From an uncultured Clostridia bacterium (GTDB lineage: Bacteria > Bacillota > Clostridia > Oscillospirales > Oscillospiraceae), in assembly GCA_946531435.1 (NCBI GenBank), contig CAMNAO010000017.1:1-32235 (forward strand): a stretch of 32,235 nt of DNA, read 5' to 3'. A program made the position numbers and the translations under genes. The notes below the pieces were generated by a model, which ran no database searches, was not told where the DNA came from, and saw only the letters and a list, made by a program, of their open reading frames with translations. Within the stretch, counting starts at the first letter, position 1, and the number at the start of each line of letters is the position of its first letter. Of this stretch, positions 31,655 to 32,235 are shown in pieces.

Positions 31655-32235
31655 ATGAGTACCATCATTGTCACCGGCGGGGCCGGATTTATCGGAAGCA
31701 ATTTCATTTTTCATATGCTGAAGGCCCATCCGGAGGACCGGATCGTCTGCCTGGACAAGCTGACCTACGCGGGCAACCTTTCGACGCTGAAGTCTGTCAT
31801 GGAGAAGCCCAACTTCCGCTTTGTGAAGCTGGATATCTGCGACCGGGAGGGGGTCTTCCGCCTCTTTGAGGAGGAGAAGCCCGACGCCGTGGTGAATTTC
31901 GCGGCGGAGAGCCATGTGGACCGCTCCATCGAGAACCCCGGCATTTTCCTGGAGACCAACATCATGGGCACGGCTACCATGATGGACGCCTGCCGCGCCT
32001 TCGGCAATGTGCGCTATCACCAGGTCTCCACCGATGAGGTCTACGGCGACCTGCCCCTGGATCGGCCGGACCTCTTCTTCACTGAGGAGACGCCCATCCA
32101 TACCTCCAGCCCCTACAGCTCATCCAAGGCTGGGGCGGATCTTCTGGTGATGGCCTATCACCGCACCTATGGCCTGCCGGTGACCATCTCCCGCTGCTCC
32201 AACAACTACGGCCCCTACCACTTCCCGGAGAAGCT
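31655..32235 (+). CDS. rfbB: dTDP-glucose 4,6-dehydratase (partial, N-terminal part)
   Basis: This extended short-chain dehydrogenase converts dTDP-glucose to dTDP-4-keto-6-deoxyglucose, the committed step to dTDP-L-rhamnose and other deoxysugars. The frame runs off the window; 193 residues are seen, of about 340. The NAD site is TGGAGFIGSNF, followed by CLDKLTYAGNL and NFAAESHVDRSI, both diagnostic of RfbB/RmlB. STDEVYGDL carries the Thr-Asp-Glu catalytic set, and YSSSKAGAD the YxxxK pair. It ends at SRCSNNYGPYHFPEKL, again family-typical. AGGAG lies 9 bases upstream of the ATG. Further dTDP-sugar genes are expected just beyond the window. Confidence 0.96.
   Translation, partial: MSTIIVTGGAGFIGSNFIFHMLKAHPEDRIVCLDKLTYAGNLSTLKSVMEKPNFRFVKLDICDREGVFRLFEEEKPDAVVNFAAESHVDRSIENPGIFLETNIMGTATMMDACRAFGNVRYHQVSTDEVYGDLPLDRPDLFFTEETPIHTSSPYSSSKAGADLLVMAYHRTYGLPVTISRCSNNYGPYHFPEK

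Noticed and set aside
1..32235. CRISPR arrays, tRNA/rRNA genes, insertion sequences or prophage
   Set aside because: No spaced direct repeats of CRISPR type, no tRNA-like cloverleaf, and no transposase, integrase or phage protein were found on either strand.

Overview
The window looks like a chromosomal segment of a high-GC (roughly 58%) gut-type Clostridia, most plausibly Oscillospiraceae. This is inferred from strong AGGAGG ribosome sites, an RNase Y gene, Gram-positive style polysaccharide and glycerol-phosphate genes, and an intergenic dyad (GGGCGAAC-aca-GTTCGCCC) that resembles dispersed repeats I remember from that family. All supported genes are on the + strand. I see no tRNA, rRNA, CRISPR array, insertion sequence or phage gene.

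Region 1 (1-5412) is a peptide/nickel-type (Dpp/Opp) ABC importer: the C-terminal part of a solute-binding protein, two permeases, two ATPases, and then a small four-helix membrane protein of unknown function. A strong hairpin separates the binding-protein gene from the permeases.

Region 2 (5533-14721) is a compact carbohydrate operon: a DhaK-DhaL kinase fusion, an AraC-type regulator with a degenerate receiver domain, a second kinase with the reversed order DhaL-DhaK, an RpiB-like isomerase, a TalC transaldolase, a triosephosphate-isomerase paralogue and a full-length transketolase, closed by an intrinsic terminator. Read together, and with the residue changes seen in the isomerases, this fits catabolism of four-carbon ketoses. 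In that reading L- and D-erythrulose are phosphorylated, isomerised through erythrulose phosphates to D-erythrose-4-phosphate, and fed into the non-oxidative pentose phosphate pathway. The parts match the LerK/DerK, LerI and EryI/DerI families known from erythritol and threitol pathways. The two kinases with different pocket residues and opposite domain order are unusual. The substrate assignment is inference.

Region 3 (about 14720-18083) holds two single-gene units, a metallo-beta-lactamase-fold hydrolase and RNase Y, each with a good sigma-A-type promoter. The rny leader contains two palindromes near the transcription start and a terminator-like hairpin before the coding region, suggesting attenuation or a short RNA. 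A repeat-rich spacer then leads to a good promoter preceded by three direct repeats spaced exactly 11 bp.

Region 4 (18084 to the right edge) is a surface polysaccharide locus: a Wzy-like polymerase, a Wzz-like protein with a decayed tyrosine-kinase domain, an initiating phosphoglycosyltransferase, an Alg14/Alg13-like two-subunit transferase, two GT2 transferases, a CDP-glycerol glycerophosphotransferase, a single-ORF fusion of glycerol-3-phosphate dehydrogenase (GpsA) with glycerol-3-phosphate cytidylyltransferase (TagD), a second polymerase/ligase-like membrane protein, a Wzx-like flippase, a second glycerophosphotransferase-like enzyme, and the start of dTDP-glucose 4,6-dehydratase. The predicted product is a lipid-linked heteropolysaccharide carrying glycerol-phosphate, probably with rhamnose or another dTDP-deoxysugar. 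The GpsA-TagD fusion would make CDP-glycerol from DHAP in one polypeptide, with a possible internal start for the cytidylyltransferase alone.
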